From positions 186,001 through 250,000 of the forward strand of contig JBGTQJ010000002.1 in assembly GCA_041941305.1 (NCBI GenBank): 64,000 bases of DNA, in the 5' to 3' direction. This stretch comes from JANSWP01 sp041941305. Its GTDB lineage: Bacteria > Bacteroidota > Bacteroidia > Chitinophagales > Saprospiraceae. The position numbers and the translations under genes are program-made. Positions 34,995 through 44,047 of this stretch are shown here, piece after piece. Below the pieces are notes generated by a model. That model had not been told where the DNA came from, searched no databases, and worked only from the letters and a program-made list of their open reading frames with translations. Every line of letters starts with the position of its first letter. Within the stretch, counting starts at the first letter, position 1.

Positions 34995-35320
34995 AAAGAT
35001 ATTGCCTTGCATTAGATTTAATAGATAATCCTCAATTGATTGCCGAGTATGAAAAATACCATGAAGCAGTCTGGCCAGAAATTCTTGAGAGTATTCGATC
35101 TTCAGGAATTTATCAAATGGAAATATATCGAACCGGCAATCGACTTTTTATGATTATGGAAGTAGCTGATCATTTTGATTTTGAAGCTAGGGGAAATGCA
35201 GATACAGCAAATCCAAAAGTCCAGGAATGGGAAAAATTGATGTGGAAATATCAACAAGCATTGCCTTGGGCGAAGCCAGGAGAGAAGTGGGTTTTGATGG
35301 ATATGATTTTTAATCTATAA
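34991..35320 (+). CDS. L-rhamnose/L-fucose mutarotase (RhaM family)
   Basis: RhaM enzymes interconvert the alpha and beta anomers of L-rhamnose (or L-fucose). The signature YEKYHEAVWPEILESIRSSG (about 18-37) includes the catalytic His, and the later NPKVQEWEKLMWKYQQALP and closing WVLMDMIFNL complete the dimeric ferredoxin-like fold. I chose ATG 34991 (109 residues) because it gives the typical MKRYCLALDL start and overlaps the symporter stop by 4 bases; the longer frame from 34934 is unlikely. No sugar isomerase or kinase is adjacent. Confidence 0.87.
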   Translation: MKRYCLALDLIDNPQLIAEYEKYHEAVWPEILESIRSSGIYQMEIYRTGNRLFMIMEVADHFDFEARGNADTANPKVQEWEKLMWKYQQALPWAKPGEKWVLMDMIFNL

Positions 35321-35379
35321 AATATGTATCGTCCTGAATTTTCTAGAATAGGTCATCAGAAAAAAAATGGTAGGATTTA

Positions 35380-35410
35380 GACTTGCCAAGTTTCGCAAAC
35401 TTGGCAAGTC
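35380..35410. repeat. Perfect 14-bp palindrome between convergent genes
   Basis: GACTTGCCAAGTTT (35380-35393) and AAACTTGGCAAGTC (35397-35410) pair perfectly around CGC. It lies between the ends of the mutarotase and M14 peptidase genes, so it could serve both as a terminator stem, although no U run follows on either side. The palindrome type recalls dispersed extragenic repeats. Confidence 0.7.
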
Positions 35411-35445
35411 TGTGGAATGGCTACCTAACAAAAAACCGTTCGTCT

Positions 35446-37215
35446 TTATTTCAATTTTAAATCGACTTCTTTGATAATTCTTCCTACCGGATAAAGCCTA
35501 TGTGTTCTTTCATAATGAGGAGAATGTTTATAAACAAAATCCAATTGTGCTCTCCCCGACTTGGCAAATTTTTCATCTTCGGATTTTTTTGCATCCAACT
35601 TTTCTTTTAGCTCTGGATTTTCTACCAGGTAAGTTTCTGCCAAATCCTCAAAAACATATGAAGAGAAATATTCCTTTTGCATCAAGATGCCTTCGAAGAA
35701 ATTCCAGGCAAAATAGGAGTCTGCAGCCTGAGGTTCAAGGGTTTCTACGATGTAACGATTGGTAGGTTGATTCACAAAAACCACATAATCTCCCGAAAAA
35801 TATTGCCAATTCATGATTTTGGTTTCCACATCTACATTGCTATGCAAATAATGCCCTTCATAGGCGTCTCGAGTCTTGTAGTCTTTGATATAATAAAAAC
35901 CACATTCAATGAGCATATTTTCAGCCAATCGCTTAATTTCTACGCCATTCCATTTTAACCTGTCAATTACAGAAGAATAAGCTTGAGGAATAACATAAGC
36001 AATTGGTTTTGATATGTTTAAAGTAGATTTGTAAGAATTCCAAAATGGTATTATTTTTTCATAGGGCTCATTTTGGTCGTAGTATAATCTGTTCAAGCCA
36101 GAAATACTGCTTGGTTTATATTTCGCTTCATAACCTTTAAAAAGAATGGAATCTTTTCTTGAAAAATCCAGTGACCAATTTAAAGCAAAAGAGTCTTTAT
36201 CAAGAGTATTCTGAATGGCTTTTTCACGGGTAACTCTAATTTTTTCTGAATCGTCGAACATCGTTTCAATAATGGTTTCCATCAAGGTATAGGTGCCCAA
36301 AACTCTATTTTTATATGGTTTCAGCATATGTGCTTCTGAAATAAATCCGATGGTATTATGTAGGCTTGTATACCCGGAAGAGTATCGGGGGAGGTCCAGA
36401 AAACCGGCAATCCCGTCATCGGGAGTATTCCGGGCGTAGACATAAGGAGTCATTTCCTGGTTTTTGGCAGCCATGCCTCGATAGAGTCTTGGTTCCATTT
36501 CTTCTGCCAGGTATTTGCCAAGATGAGGATCTAATTTGTCTTTTTGGGTGGCAATGAACGTCATTGTGTATTGATAGTCTGCGCCATTAGAGGTGTGATT
36601 GTCAATAAAAACATCTGGCTTCCAATAATTGAATATCTGATTAAAGGTTTGTGCATTTTTAGAATCACATTTGATGAAATCGCGATTCAGATCCAAGTTC
36701 TTTGCATTTCCTCGAAAACCATAAGCCTCAGGTCCGTTTTGATTTGCCCGGCTGTGACTGTTTCTATTCAATGCCCCTCCGATATTGTAAACAGGAATTG
36801 CTACAAGTACTACCTTTTCTAAAAGTTTTTGATTTTCAGTTTTTTGTAAAAAATCTCTATACAAAAGCATGGTAGCATCTACACCACAAGGTTCGCCAGG
36901 ATGAATCGCGTTATTGATAAAAAATATGCGTTTGTTTTTTCCTTTTAGTGAGCGTGGATCAAAATCACCATCTGAAGAAAGAACAGCTGTATGTAATGGA
37001 AATCCTGCGTCTGTACTACCCCATTCTTTCAACTCCAACTGATTAAAATTAGCTGCCAGGTTCTTGTAATAAGCAATGGCTTCATGATAGGTTGCTGTTG
37101 AGTTGGCGTTTTTCTCAAATGGCGTTTCAAAGGTCTGACTTTGAGAAAAAAGGAATGAGGGAGTGATCAAAATCAATAACATAAACTGACAGAAAGAATT
37201 GAAATTCATAGACAT
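35446..37215 (-). CDS. Secreted M14 family zinc carboxypeptidase
   Basis: A signal peptide (ending FLFSQ) precedes the metallocarboxypeptidase fold. Zinc ligands are His105 and Glu108 (AIHPGEPCG) and His207 (FIDNHTSNG), with the arginine-rich region GFRGNAKNLDLNRDF between them and the catalytic Glu294 in GFISEAHML. At 589 residues it carries an additional C-terminal part of about 280 residues with no recognised domain. Probably removes C-terminal residues from peptides in the periplasm or outside. Confidence 0.9.
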   Translation of the reverse strand: MSMNFNSFCQFMLLILITPSFLFSQSQTFETPFEKNANSTATYHEAIAYYKNLAANFNQLELKEWGSTDAGFPLHTAVLSSDGDFDPRSLKGKNKRIFFINNAIHPGEPCGVDATMLLYRDFLQKTENQKLLEKVVLVAIPVYNIGGALNRNSHSRANQNGPEAYGFRGNAKNLDLNRDFIKCDSKNAQTFNQIFNYWKPDVFIDNHTSNGADYQYTMTFIATQKDKLDPHLGKYLAEEMEPRLYRGMAAKNQEMTPYVYARNTPDDGIAGFLDLPRYSSGYTSLHNTIGFISEAHMLKPYKNRVLGTYTLMETIIETMFDDSEKIRVTREKAIQNTLDKDSFALNWSLDFSRKDSILFKGYEAKYKPSSISGLNRLYYDQNEPYEKIIPFWNSYKSTLNISKPIAYVIPQAYSSVIDRLKWNGVEIKRLAENMLIECGFYYIKDYKTRDAYEGHYLHSNVDVETKIMNWQYFSGDYVVFVNQPTNRYIVETLEPQAADSYFAWNFFEGILMQKEYFSSYVFEDLAETYLVENPELKEKLDAKKSEDEKFAKSGRAQLDFVYKHSPHYERTHRLYPVGRIIKEVDLKLK

Positions 37216-37403
37216 GCTAGGTTAAATTGTGAAAGCTTGAGGCGGATGTTGTTTTCAAGCGAGTTGTTTGAGGGTTATTAATAGAAGGCGAATGTAAAAA
37301 TGTCCTCGCAAAGTGTTGCAAAATAATTTTAATGAAATTTTAACCCCTTTAACATAATTGCAACTGGGGGTTAGGTAGTTAAGTAGGTGACTATATTAAT
37401 GAA

Positions 37404-37455
37404 GAATAAATAATGAATAATTAAATCGCTGTTCACATTCCTTCATTATTTATTC
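37404..37455. repeat. 14-bp AT-rich inverted repeat
   Basis: GAATAAATAATGAA (37404-37417) and TTCATTATTTATTC (37442-37455) are perfect complements with a 24-base loop. Outside the arms TAATGA and TCATTA continue the symmetry with a small internal loop, so the full repeat is about 23 bp per arm. Confidence 0.6.
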
Positions 37456-37474
37456 TGTCATTATTAATTAATTT

Positions 37475-37535
37475 AAGTTGCGAACAATCAAAGTTCGCGC
37501 AACAAAGCTGCGCTCATGATTATAGTTCGCAACTT
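37475..37535. repeat. 11-bp inverted repeat carrying the shared GC-rich motif
   Basis: AAGTTGCGAAC (37475-37485) and GTTCGCAACTT (37525-37535) enclose 39 bases. Within the loop, minus-strand TGAGCGCAGCT, six bases, CGCGAACT (37492-37516) matches 33172-33197 apart from the spacer. Outer TTAATT and AATTAA-type sequence extends the stem. It appears to be a related copy of the element at 33.1 kb. Confidence 0.6.
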
Positions 37536-37648
37536 GCGTTAATTATTCGTCTTCGATATTCAATAAAAAAGGTTCTCTATTCGCTCCATTTTTTCAACCT
37601 GCCCACAAAATGGGTAGTAACTATTGCTAACCAAAAATTTGTTCAGAC

Positions 37649-40600
37649 ATGAGAAGAATCAATATTGCTTTGACCTTTCTTCTGGTAGGTGTTTTTGCTA
37701 TTAATCAGCTGAGCGCTCAATATTTCGGAAGGAATAAACCCAACTACGAAAAGTTCGATTTTAAAGTATTGCAAACACCTAATTTTGAGATATATCACTA
37801 TTTGAAAAACCAAGAATGCTTGCATGATTTGGCTAGCCACAGTGAGCACTGGTACCACAATCATCAGGAGGTTTTGAATGATACTATCAAAGGGAAAAAT
37901 CCGGTTATATTTTATAACAATCATGCAGATTTTCAGCAGACCAGGGCTATTTCTGGAAATGTTGGCATTGGTACTGGGGGGGTAACTGAAGGATTGAAGA
38001 ATCGCGTCATCATGCCGATTGCCATGTCCAACCAACAAACACATCACGTGCTTGGTCATGAGTTGGTTCATGCCTTCCAATACAATATGATAATTCGTGG
38101 AGACTCTACAAATATTCAAAACCTGGCCAATATTCCACTTTGGATGGTGGAAGGCTTGGCTGAGTATATGTCTGTTGGCAGGGTAGATGCTCATACCTCT
38201 ATGTGGATGCGAGACGCCGTCCTAAATGAAGATATACCGGAAATCAAAAAAATGAACAACCCAAAATATTTCCCTTACCGCTGGGGGCAAGTCTTTTGGG
38301 CTTTTGTTACAGGAATTTACGGAGATGAAATAATTGAGCCTTTGTTTATCGGAACCGCAAAACATGGTTTGGAAAAAGCCATCAAGGAGGTATTGAAAAC
38401 GAACATGAAAGACTTTTCCAAACTTTGGCAAAGTACTATCAAAAAGCACTTTGGTGAAACCATGGATGGAAGTAAAGAGCGATTCGTGGGACAAAAACTG
38501 ATTTCAAAAGAGAATGCAGGGAATTTGAATATCGCCCCGGTTTTGAGCCCGAATGGGCGCTATGTCATTTTCCTTTCTGAAAAGAGTTTGTTTAGCATTG
38601 ATTTGTTTTTAGCTGATGCGCGGACAGGAGAGATTTTGAGAAAAGTAGCGAGTACCACAAAAGATGGTCATCTGGACGATTTCAACTATATCGAATCTGC
38701 AGGAACCTGGTCTCCGAATAGCCAAAAGTTTGCTTTTGTAGCAGTGGATAAAGGACAGAATATTTTGGTCATAAAAGAAGCCTTGACTGGTAAAACGCTT
38801 GAAGAATTTGAAATCAATGGAGTTCCGGCATTTAGTAATCCAACTTGGTCTCCGGATGGAAAATCTATTGTAATATCTGGTCTGGTGGATGGACAAGTCG
38901 ATTTGTACCAGGTTGTTTTGCACAATAAAAGAGTAAAACAATTGACGGACGATACCGCTTCTGAATTGCATGCCAACTGGTCAGCAGATGGTTCTCAAAT
39001 TGTGTTTGCCAGTGATCAGTTGAGTTTGGATAGAGGCATGTCTAATGGAAAATGGACATTCAATCTTGCTATTTTGGATGTTGAATCAAAAAGGATACAA
39101 CAGTTGGATGTTTTTTATTCTGCTGACAACCTGAATCCAATATTTGATAATGAAAATAACATCGTTTTTATATCCAATCGAGATGGATTCAGAAATATGT
39201 ACAAGTACGAGACTTCATCTGGAAAGGTATTTCAATTAACTAACTTTCTAACAGGGGTAAGTGGTATTACTCAATATGCCCCTGCTATTTCGACTTCTAC
39301 AAAAGCAAAACGCAATCGCACATTGCTTACCCATTATTACAAAAATGGCTACACCATTTTCCGGGCAAAACCAGAGGATTTTTTAAATCAAGAAGTCAGC
39401 CCCGATAGTGTTGATTTAACAGCAGCAACATTGCCAAAGGTAAACAGAAAGGCTAGTGATTTGGTAGATGCTAATTTGAAAAGCAGTAATCAGGAATTTA
39501 AGGAATTAGCAGAAAAAGATACAAAGGAGCTTGACTATAAGCCCAAGTTCAAGCTTGACTATGTAGGGGGAGGAGCTGGAGTAGGTATTGGGACAAGTCA
39601 AAGATTTGGAACCCAAACAGGGGCTGTTGGAGGAATTGATTTGCTTTTTGGAGACATGCTTGGGCAAAACCAATTGTATACGAGCATCTTTTTGAATGGC
39701 GAAATTCAGGACTTTGGTGGTGGAGTGAGTTACATCAATCAAAAAGGCAGAATAGGTTGGGGTATTGGATTGTCTCACATTCCTTTAAGGAGAGATTTCT
39801 TTGGTAGGGAACTAACTACATATCAGTTAAGTAATGGGGAAACTGTGCAAGCTATTCACGACCAAATCATGACCATTCGAACATTTAGGGAGCAATTGAG
39901 TTTGTTTGCGCAGTTTCCTATTTCTAAAACCTTGAGAATCGAAGGTGGGGCATCTTTGGCCTCTTATGGAAATGGCATTACGTTGACAGATTATTATTAT
40001 GAAGCCAATACAGGAATCTTTTTGGAACGAACGAGGGAAAAAGTAGATCCCGATGATGTTGGATTGAATTTATTTGCCGGGCAGCTGGTTCAAGCCAATT
40101 TAGCCTTGGTAGGTGATAATTCCTATTTTGGAATCGCCTCTCCTCTTGCCGGACATCGATACCGGTTTGAAGTTGAAAGAGCTTTTGGGGATTTCAATTT
40201 TTACAATATTACAGCAGATTACAGAAAATACGTATATCTCAAGCCAGTGAGTTTTGCTTTTCGAGGGATGCATTTCGGGCGCTACGGGAAAGATGCCAAT
40301 TCTACTGCTTTGTTCACCAATTACATAGGTTACCCCTGGTTCGTAAGAGGATATGAATTTAACCATATTGTGGATGGCAATTTGTTCAACCAATTGCAAG
40401 GTTCTAAAATTTTGGTTTCCAATTTTGAAGTTAGGTTGCCATTTACAGGACCAGAAAGATTGAGTGCGTTTAAATCCAAATTTTTCTTCTCTGAACTCGC
40501 ATTGTTTGCAGATGCAGGATTGGCTTGGGATACATTTGATGAACTTCAGAATTCAAACGTCAATCCATTAGTGAGTTTAGGAGCTTCTTTGAGAATTAAT

Positions 40601-40702
40601 CTTTTTGGAGCGATGATTCTGGAACCTTATTATGCTTTCCCACTAAATGAAGGCTCCAAGAAAGGAGGAGTGTTTGGATTGAATATTGTGCCAGGGTGGT
40701 AG
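37649..40702 (+). CDS. Fusion of gluzincin metallopeptidase, PD40 propeller and outer-membrane barrel
   Basis: A signal peptide (ending LSAQ) precedes a zinc peptidase domain with HELVH (137-141) and the third ligand region WMVEGLAEY (about 166-173), the peptidase MA/gluzincin pattern. From about 270 to 570 come TolB-like PD40 repeats, for instance PVLSPNGRYVIFLS, GTWSPNSQKFAFVA, PTWSPDGKSIVIS and ANWSADGSQIVFAS. The last ~380 residues are rich in beta strands and contain WFVRGYEFNHI and a final aromatic residue (VPGW), like Omp85/surface-antigen barrels. So a peptidase and sensor-like propeller may be displayed on an outer-membrane barrel. Bacteroidota homologues exist, usually labelled TolB-like; the function is not known. 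Confidence 0.85.
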   Translation: MRRINIALTFLLVGVFAINQLSAQYFGRNKPNYEKFDFKVLQTPNFEIYHYLKNQECLHDLASHSEHWYHNHQEVLNDTIKGKNPVIFYNNHADFQQTRAISGNVGIGTGGVTEGLKNRVIMPIAMSNQQTHHVLGHELVHAFQYNMIIRGDSTNIQNLANIPLWMVEGLAEYMSVGRVDAHTSMWMRDAVLNEDIPEIKKMNNPKYFPYRWGQVFWAFVTGIYGDEIIEPLFIGTAKHGLEKAIKEVLKTNMKDFSKLWQSTIKKHFGETMDGSKERFVGQKLISKENAGNLNIAPVLSPNGRYVIFLSEKSLFSIDLFLADARTGEILRKVASTTKDGHLDDFNYIESAGTWSPNSQKFAFVAVDKGQNILVIKEALTGKTLEEFEINGVPAFSNPTWSPDGKSIVISGLVDGQVDLYQVVLHNKRVKQLTDDTASELHANWSADGSQIVFASDQLSLDRGMSNGKWTFNLAILDVESKRIQQLDVFYSADNLNPIFDNENNIVFISNRDGFRNMYKYETSSGKVFQLTNFLTGVSGITQYAPAISTSTKAKRNRTLLTHYYKNGYTIFRAKPEDFLNQEVSPDSVDLTAATLPKVNRKASDLVDANLKSSNQEFKELAEKDTKELDYKPKFKLDYVGGGAGVGIGTSQRFGTQTGAVGGIDLLFGDMLGQNQLYTSIFLNGEIQDFGGGVSYINQKGRIGWGIGLSHIPLRRDFFGRELTTYQLSNGETVQAIHDQIMTIRTFREQLSLFAQFPISKTLRIEGGASLASYGNGITLTDYYYEANTGIFLERTREKVDPDDVGLNLFAGQLVQANLALVGDNSYFGIASPLAGHRYRFEVERAFGDFNFYNITADYRKYVYLKPVSFAFRGMHFGRYGKDANSTALFTNYIGYPWFVRGYEFNHIVDGNLFNQLQGSKILVSNFEVRLPFTGPERLSAFKSKFFFSELALFADAGLAWDTFDELQNSNVNPLVSLGASLRINLFGAMILEPYYAFPLNEGSKKGGVFGLNIVPGW

Positions 40703-40730
40703 AAGTTTAAGTGAATTACTTTTTTTTAGT

Positions 40731-40767
40731 AGAAAAGGCAAAATGTGTTATATATTTTGCCTTTTCT
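40731..40767 (+). terminator. Intrinsic terminator after the protease/propeller gene
   Basis: AGAAAAGGCAAAAT (40731-40744) pairs perfectly with ATTTTGCCTTTTCT (40754-40767), 14 bp with a 9-base loop that can close further. The 3' arm is T-rich and followed by TAATGA. It stands 29 bases after the stop at 40702. Confidence 0.75.
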
Positions 40768-40834
40768 TAATGATGCAGAATAAAAAATTAAAAAATAGTA
40801 ACTTTGAAGTACTATTCACTAAAACTTTAAAGTT

Positions 40835-43345
40835 ATGAAAACACGTACACGACTCTTCCTTTTAGTGTTAGGTATTGGGCTTAACACTTCTTTTTTTTAT
40901 GGTCAATGTGGAAATTCTGCATTCGAAACCATACAAGCCAATCACATCCAAGCTGGATTTAGCAGTTCAGGAGACTTCTTCTGGGATGGTAGTAAGGGTA
41001 AATTTAATGTTCCATATGTTCCAGGGGATGCTGAAGTCAGCACTTTTTTTGCTTCTTCGCTTTGGTTAAGTGCCACTGACGATCAAGGAAACCCCAGACT
41101 TGCTGCCCAAACATTTGGAAGGACTCAAGAAAGATTTGACTATTGGTCTGGACCTATCGATGATTTTACTGGAATGCCATTAAACAACGGCTGTGAAAAT
41201 TTTGATTTTGTTTGGAAAACAAATCGAACAGATATCCTATCATTAATTGAAGATTTTGAAGATAATGGGCAGATTGACGAACCTATCCCAACATCAATTG
41301 TACGATGGCCAGGGAAGGGGAATAACTTGTTTGAAGATGAAATGGGGTTTTCACTTCCGAATCAAGAATTAGCACCTTTTTTCGATAGAAATAACAATGG
41401 TATTTATGAACCAACTAACGGAGAATATCCCACTATTTCAAATGACTTAACAGATGTGATTCCTGGAGAAATATTGTGGTGGGTGTATAACGATGTTCAG
41501 GACAATCATACACAATCAGGGGGAGATGCTCTTGGAGTGGAAATTCAATGCACTGTTTATTCATTTGCTTGTCTTGACAATGAGATTATCAATGATGCCC
41601 TTTTTGCCAAATTTAAAGTAATCAATAAATCAGGTGAAATATTAACTGATTTTAAATCAGGATTATGGATGGATGCGAATTTAGGCTGTGGATTTGATGA
41701 TTATGTAGGATGTGATCCTGCTTCCAATACTGCCTTCATTTATAATGCAGATAATATAGATGGACAACCTGGAAGTAACTGTGTAGGTGATGTGGATACT
41801 TATGGGCAAAATCCTCCGGTACAATTTATTACCTTCCTAAATCAACCTCTAACAAAATTCCTTTATTCCACAACCATGGGACCTGTTGGAATTCAGGATC
41901 CTAATACTTCCACAGAGTTTATTAATTACCTTAATGGAAAATGGAGAGATGGTTCTCCTCTGACATTTGGGAATATGGGCTATAATTTAGGCTCAACAGA
42001 TTTCGTAGATTATCTATTTCCTGACGATCCCAATGATGTTGATGGTTGGTCTCAAACTTCCAACGGAGATCCAGAAACCAATGTTCGGCCTCTCATGCTT
42101 ACAGGGACGTCTTCCCTCAATTCCCTAGAATCATTTGAGTTAGAGGTAGCATTTACCTATTTTAGAGAACCAGGAGCTACTTCCCTTGAAAATATAAAAG
42201 GTCTAAATATCGCGATTCCAGTAGTTAAGGATTTTTATGACAATGATTTCTTTTTTACATGTACTCCAGAAGTTATATGTACAGATGATTGTGTTTATCC
42301 TGGAGACGTAAATGCAGATGGGATTGCAAGGTATTGCGATTTGCTCTCTTTAGGAGTGGCACTGGGCAATTTATCAGATGGTCCGAAAAGGTTGTTTCCT
42401 TCAGATAGCTGGATTCCCCGATTTTCTGGTAACTGGGGGCTCAGCTTCGCCAACGGTATCAACTACAAACATGCGGACACCAATGGTGACGGTATGTTGA
42501 CGAGTTCAGATATTTTTGCAATTGAAGTAAATGATGGACAAACCAATCCAGATTTTACAGGCCTTAATATTGATCCACCACCTTTTGCAGAATCAGATTT
42601 TATTTTGGAACAGGTTAAGGAAACAATTCCCAATAGCGGTTCAGCCATCCAGCGTTTGCATAAAACAGATATTATTTTAGGGACTGTAAATGAACCGATT
42701 GAATCTATTTATGGCATCGCATTTCAAATTAAATATGATCCAACTCTTTTGGAAGATATTCAAGTCCCTCTTTCAAATTGGGAAATAGAAGAGAATAGTT
42801 TCCTGGGCAACCCTGAGGATTTACTTCAAATAGTAAAATTTAATCAAGAGGATGGGGTTGTTGAAGTCGCTTTGACTCGTCAGAACGGTCAAAATGTTTC
42901 TGGTTACGGCAAAATTGGACGAATATATCTTAATGTTCGAGATGATGTTGTCATTAATAATCCGGATGGAAAAATACCAACGGTATGGGAGATTTTAGAA
43001 TTAAAAGCTATTCGGGCAGATGAGTCAGCTGTGAACCTTGGAGTAAAATCGAACATGACCTATGTGGTAGATCCCATTCTTGGAGTTGGTTTTTTCGAAA
43101 AAGAAAATGTGTCTGTAGAGTTGATTCCCAACCCTAGTAAGGGGAATTTCCGGATATCTTTTTCGGCCAATCCTTTGAAAGAGTGGAAAGTTTATCTGTA
43201 TGATTATACGGGCAAGGAGATCTTATACAGAGATGATTCTATTAAGGAAATTGTCTTACCGGATCATCGTGCCCAAGGAATATATTTATTAAAAATTCTT
43301 TTTGAAGATGGAATTATTGTTAGTCAAAAAGTAGTGGTTCAATAG
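40835..43345 (+). CDS. Large secreted T9SS protein with dockerin-like and cohesin-like regions
   Basis: A signal peptide (ending FFYGQ) starts this 836-residue protein. The first 480 residues are an unrecognised beta-rich region with repeated Asn/Asp-rich turns. A pair of calcium-loop-like motifs follows (PGDVNADGIARYCDLLSL and HADTNGDGMLTSSDIFAI), like a dockerin. Next comes a region resembling a cohesin-type beta domain (YGIAFQIKYDPTLLEDIQ). A T9SS type A sorting domain ends it (LIPNPSKGNFRISF, WKVYLYDYTGKEIL, AQGIYLLKILFEDG). A perfect TAACTTTG at 40799-40806, 36-29 bases before the ATG, could be its promoter. Probably a surface structural or binding protein. Confidence 0.82.
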   Translation: MKTRTRLFLLVLGIGLNTSFFYGQCGNSAFETIQANHIQAGFSSSGDFFWDGSKGKFNVPYVPGDAEVSTFFASSLWLSATDDQGNPRLAAQTFGRTQERFDYWSGPIDDFTGMPLNNGCENFDFVWKTNRTDILSLIEDFEDNGQIDEPIPTSIVRWPGKGNNLFEDEMGFSLPNQELAPFFDRNNNGIYEPTNGEYPTISNDLTDVIPGEILWWVYNDVQDNHTQSGGDALGVEIQCTVYSFACLDNEIINDALFAKFKVINKSGEILTDFKSGLWMDANLGCGFDDYVGCDPASNTAFIYNADNIDGQPGSNCVGDVDTYGQNPPVQFITFLNQPLTKFLYSTTMGPVGIQDPNTSTEFINYLNGKWRDGSPLTFGNMGYNLGSTDFVDYLFPDDPNDVDGWSQTSNGDPETNVRPLMLTGTSSLNSLESFELEVAFTYFREPGATSLENIKGLNIAIPVVKDFYDNDFFFTCTPEVICTDDCVYPGDVNADGIARYCDLLSLGVALGNLSDGPKRLFPSDSWIPRFSGNWGLSFANGINYKHADTNGDGMLTSSDIFAIEVNDGQTNPDFTGLNIDPPPFAESDFILEQVKETIPNSGSAIQRLHKTDIILGTVNEPIESIYGIAFQIKYDPTLLEDIQVPLSNWEIEENSFLGNPEDLLQIVKFNQEDGVVEVALTRQNGQNVSGYGKIGRIYLNVRDDVVINNPDGKIPTVWEILELKAIRADESAVNLGVKSNMTYVVDPILGVGFFEKENVSVELIPNPSKGNFRISFSANPLKEWKVYLYDYTGKEILYRDDSIKEIVLPDHRAQGIYLLKILFEDGIIVSQKVVVQ

Positions 43346-43392
43346 TTCCTCTATTCCTGCTGGTGCCGTTAGTCATCAGCAGGAATATTCAA

Positions 43393-44046
43393 TTATTCGT
43401 TCTTCAAAACCTTCAAAGTTTTTTCTGTTTTTCTCATCAAAAAGCCCTCTATTTGAGACAGGTTTTGAAAAGAGTTCGCCATTCTCATTAGAAAAGCTTT
43501 GGTAAATTCTTCTTTGTAAAATTCTAAATCCATGCTGGCCTGGATGATCATTTTCCAACCTTCTTCCACTCCCTCGTTCTGGTGTTCATAAGTTTGGGCA
43601 ATCTGATAAATTGTTTCATTATCAAAGAGGCGAATGGCTTCGCTGAGTTGGGCAGTATTCCAGGCGGTTGCTTGCACCCTAGGCTCTTGAATTCCCTCAG
43701 GGATAAATTGATAAAAAGTTTCTATTGCTGTTTTTCCTTTAATTTTTAGTTCCAGACTGTCAGAACCAAGAAAGGTCATGATGCCTTGGCTGATTTTTTT
43801 GTGGTAAGGTTGAACGGCATCTAGCGATTCCAGGTTTTGTTCCAATTCTAAGACAATACTTGCCAAAATTTTTTCTTTTTCTTTTTCTTTTTCCAAATTG
43901 TAGTTGGTGCGCCACTCATTGATAAATAGGGCAAGCAAAATACTAAATACAATAAGTAAGGGTTCAGAAAATAGCTTTCTGAAGTTTATTTTTTGAAAAG
44001 ACGAAGATTTGGTTTTAGGATTATCATGAGGAGAATTTTGTTCCAT
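43393..44046 (-). CDS. Hypothetical DUF6090-like membrane protein
   Basis: This 217-residue protein has one membrane segment (about 28-46, FSEPLLIVFSILLALFINEW) followed by a charged helix (EKEKEKEKILASIVLELEQN) and an alpha-helical C-terminal region. The segment LLIVFSILLALFINEWRTN resembles the start of the DUF6090 family (LIVVGILIALQINNWN), a Bacteroidota group of unknown function. It starts one base after the SGNH hydrolase stop, so the two are an operon. Confidence 0.7.
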   Translation of the reverse strand: MEQNSPHDNPKTKSSSFQKINFRKLFSEPLLIVFSILLALFINEWRTNYNLEKEKEKEKILASIVLELEQNLESLDAVQPYHKKISQGIMTFLGSDSLELKIKGKTAIETFYQFIPEGIQEPRVQATAWNTAQLSEAIRLFDNETIYQIAQTYEHQNEGVEEGWKMIIQASMDLEFYKEEFTKAFLMRMANSFQNLSQIEGFLMRKTEKTLKVLKNE

Positions 44047-44047
44047 A

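Larger units (their letters stand above)
37216..37648. other. Intergenic region with nested palindromes
   Basis: This 433-base divergent gap between the M14 peptidase and the 1017-residue protease holds no gene. Two inverted repeats are present: GAATAAATAATGAA (37404-37417) with TTCATTATTTATTC (37442-37455), and AAGTTGCGAAC (37475-37485) with GTTCGCAACTT (37525-37535). The second carries the motif shared with the 33.1 kb element. Confidence 0.65.
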
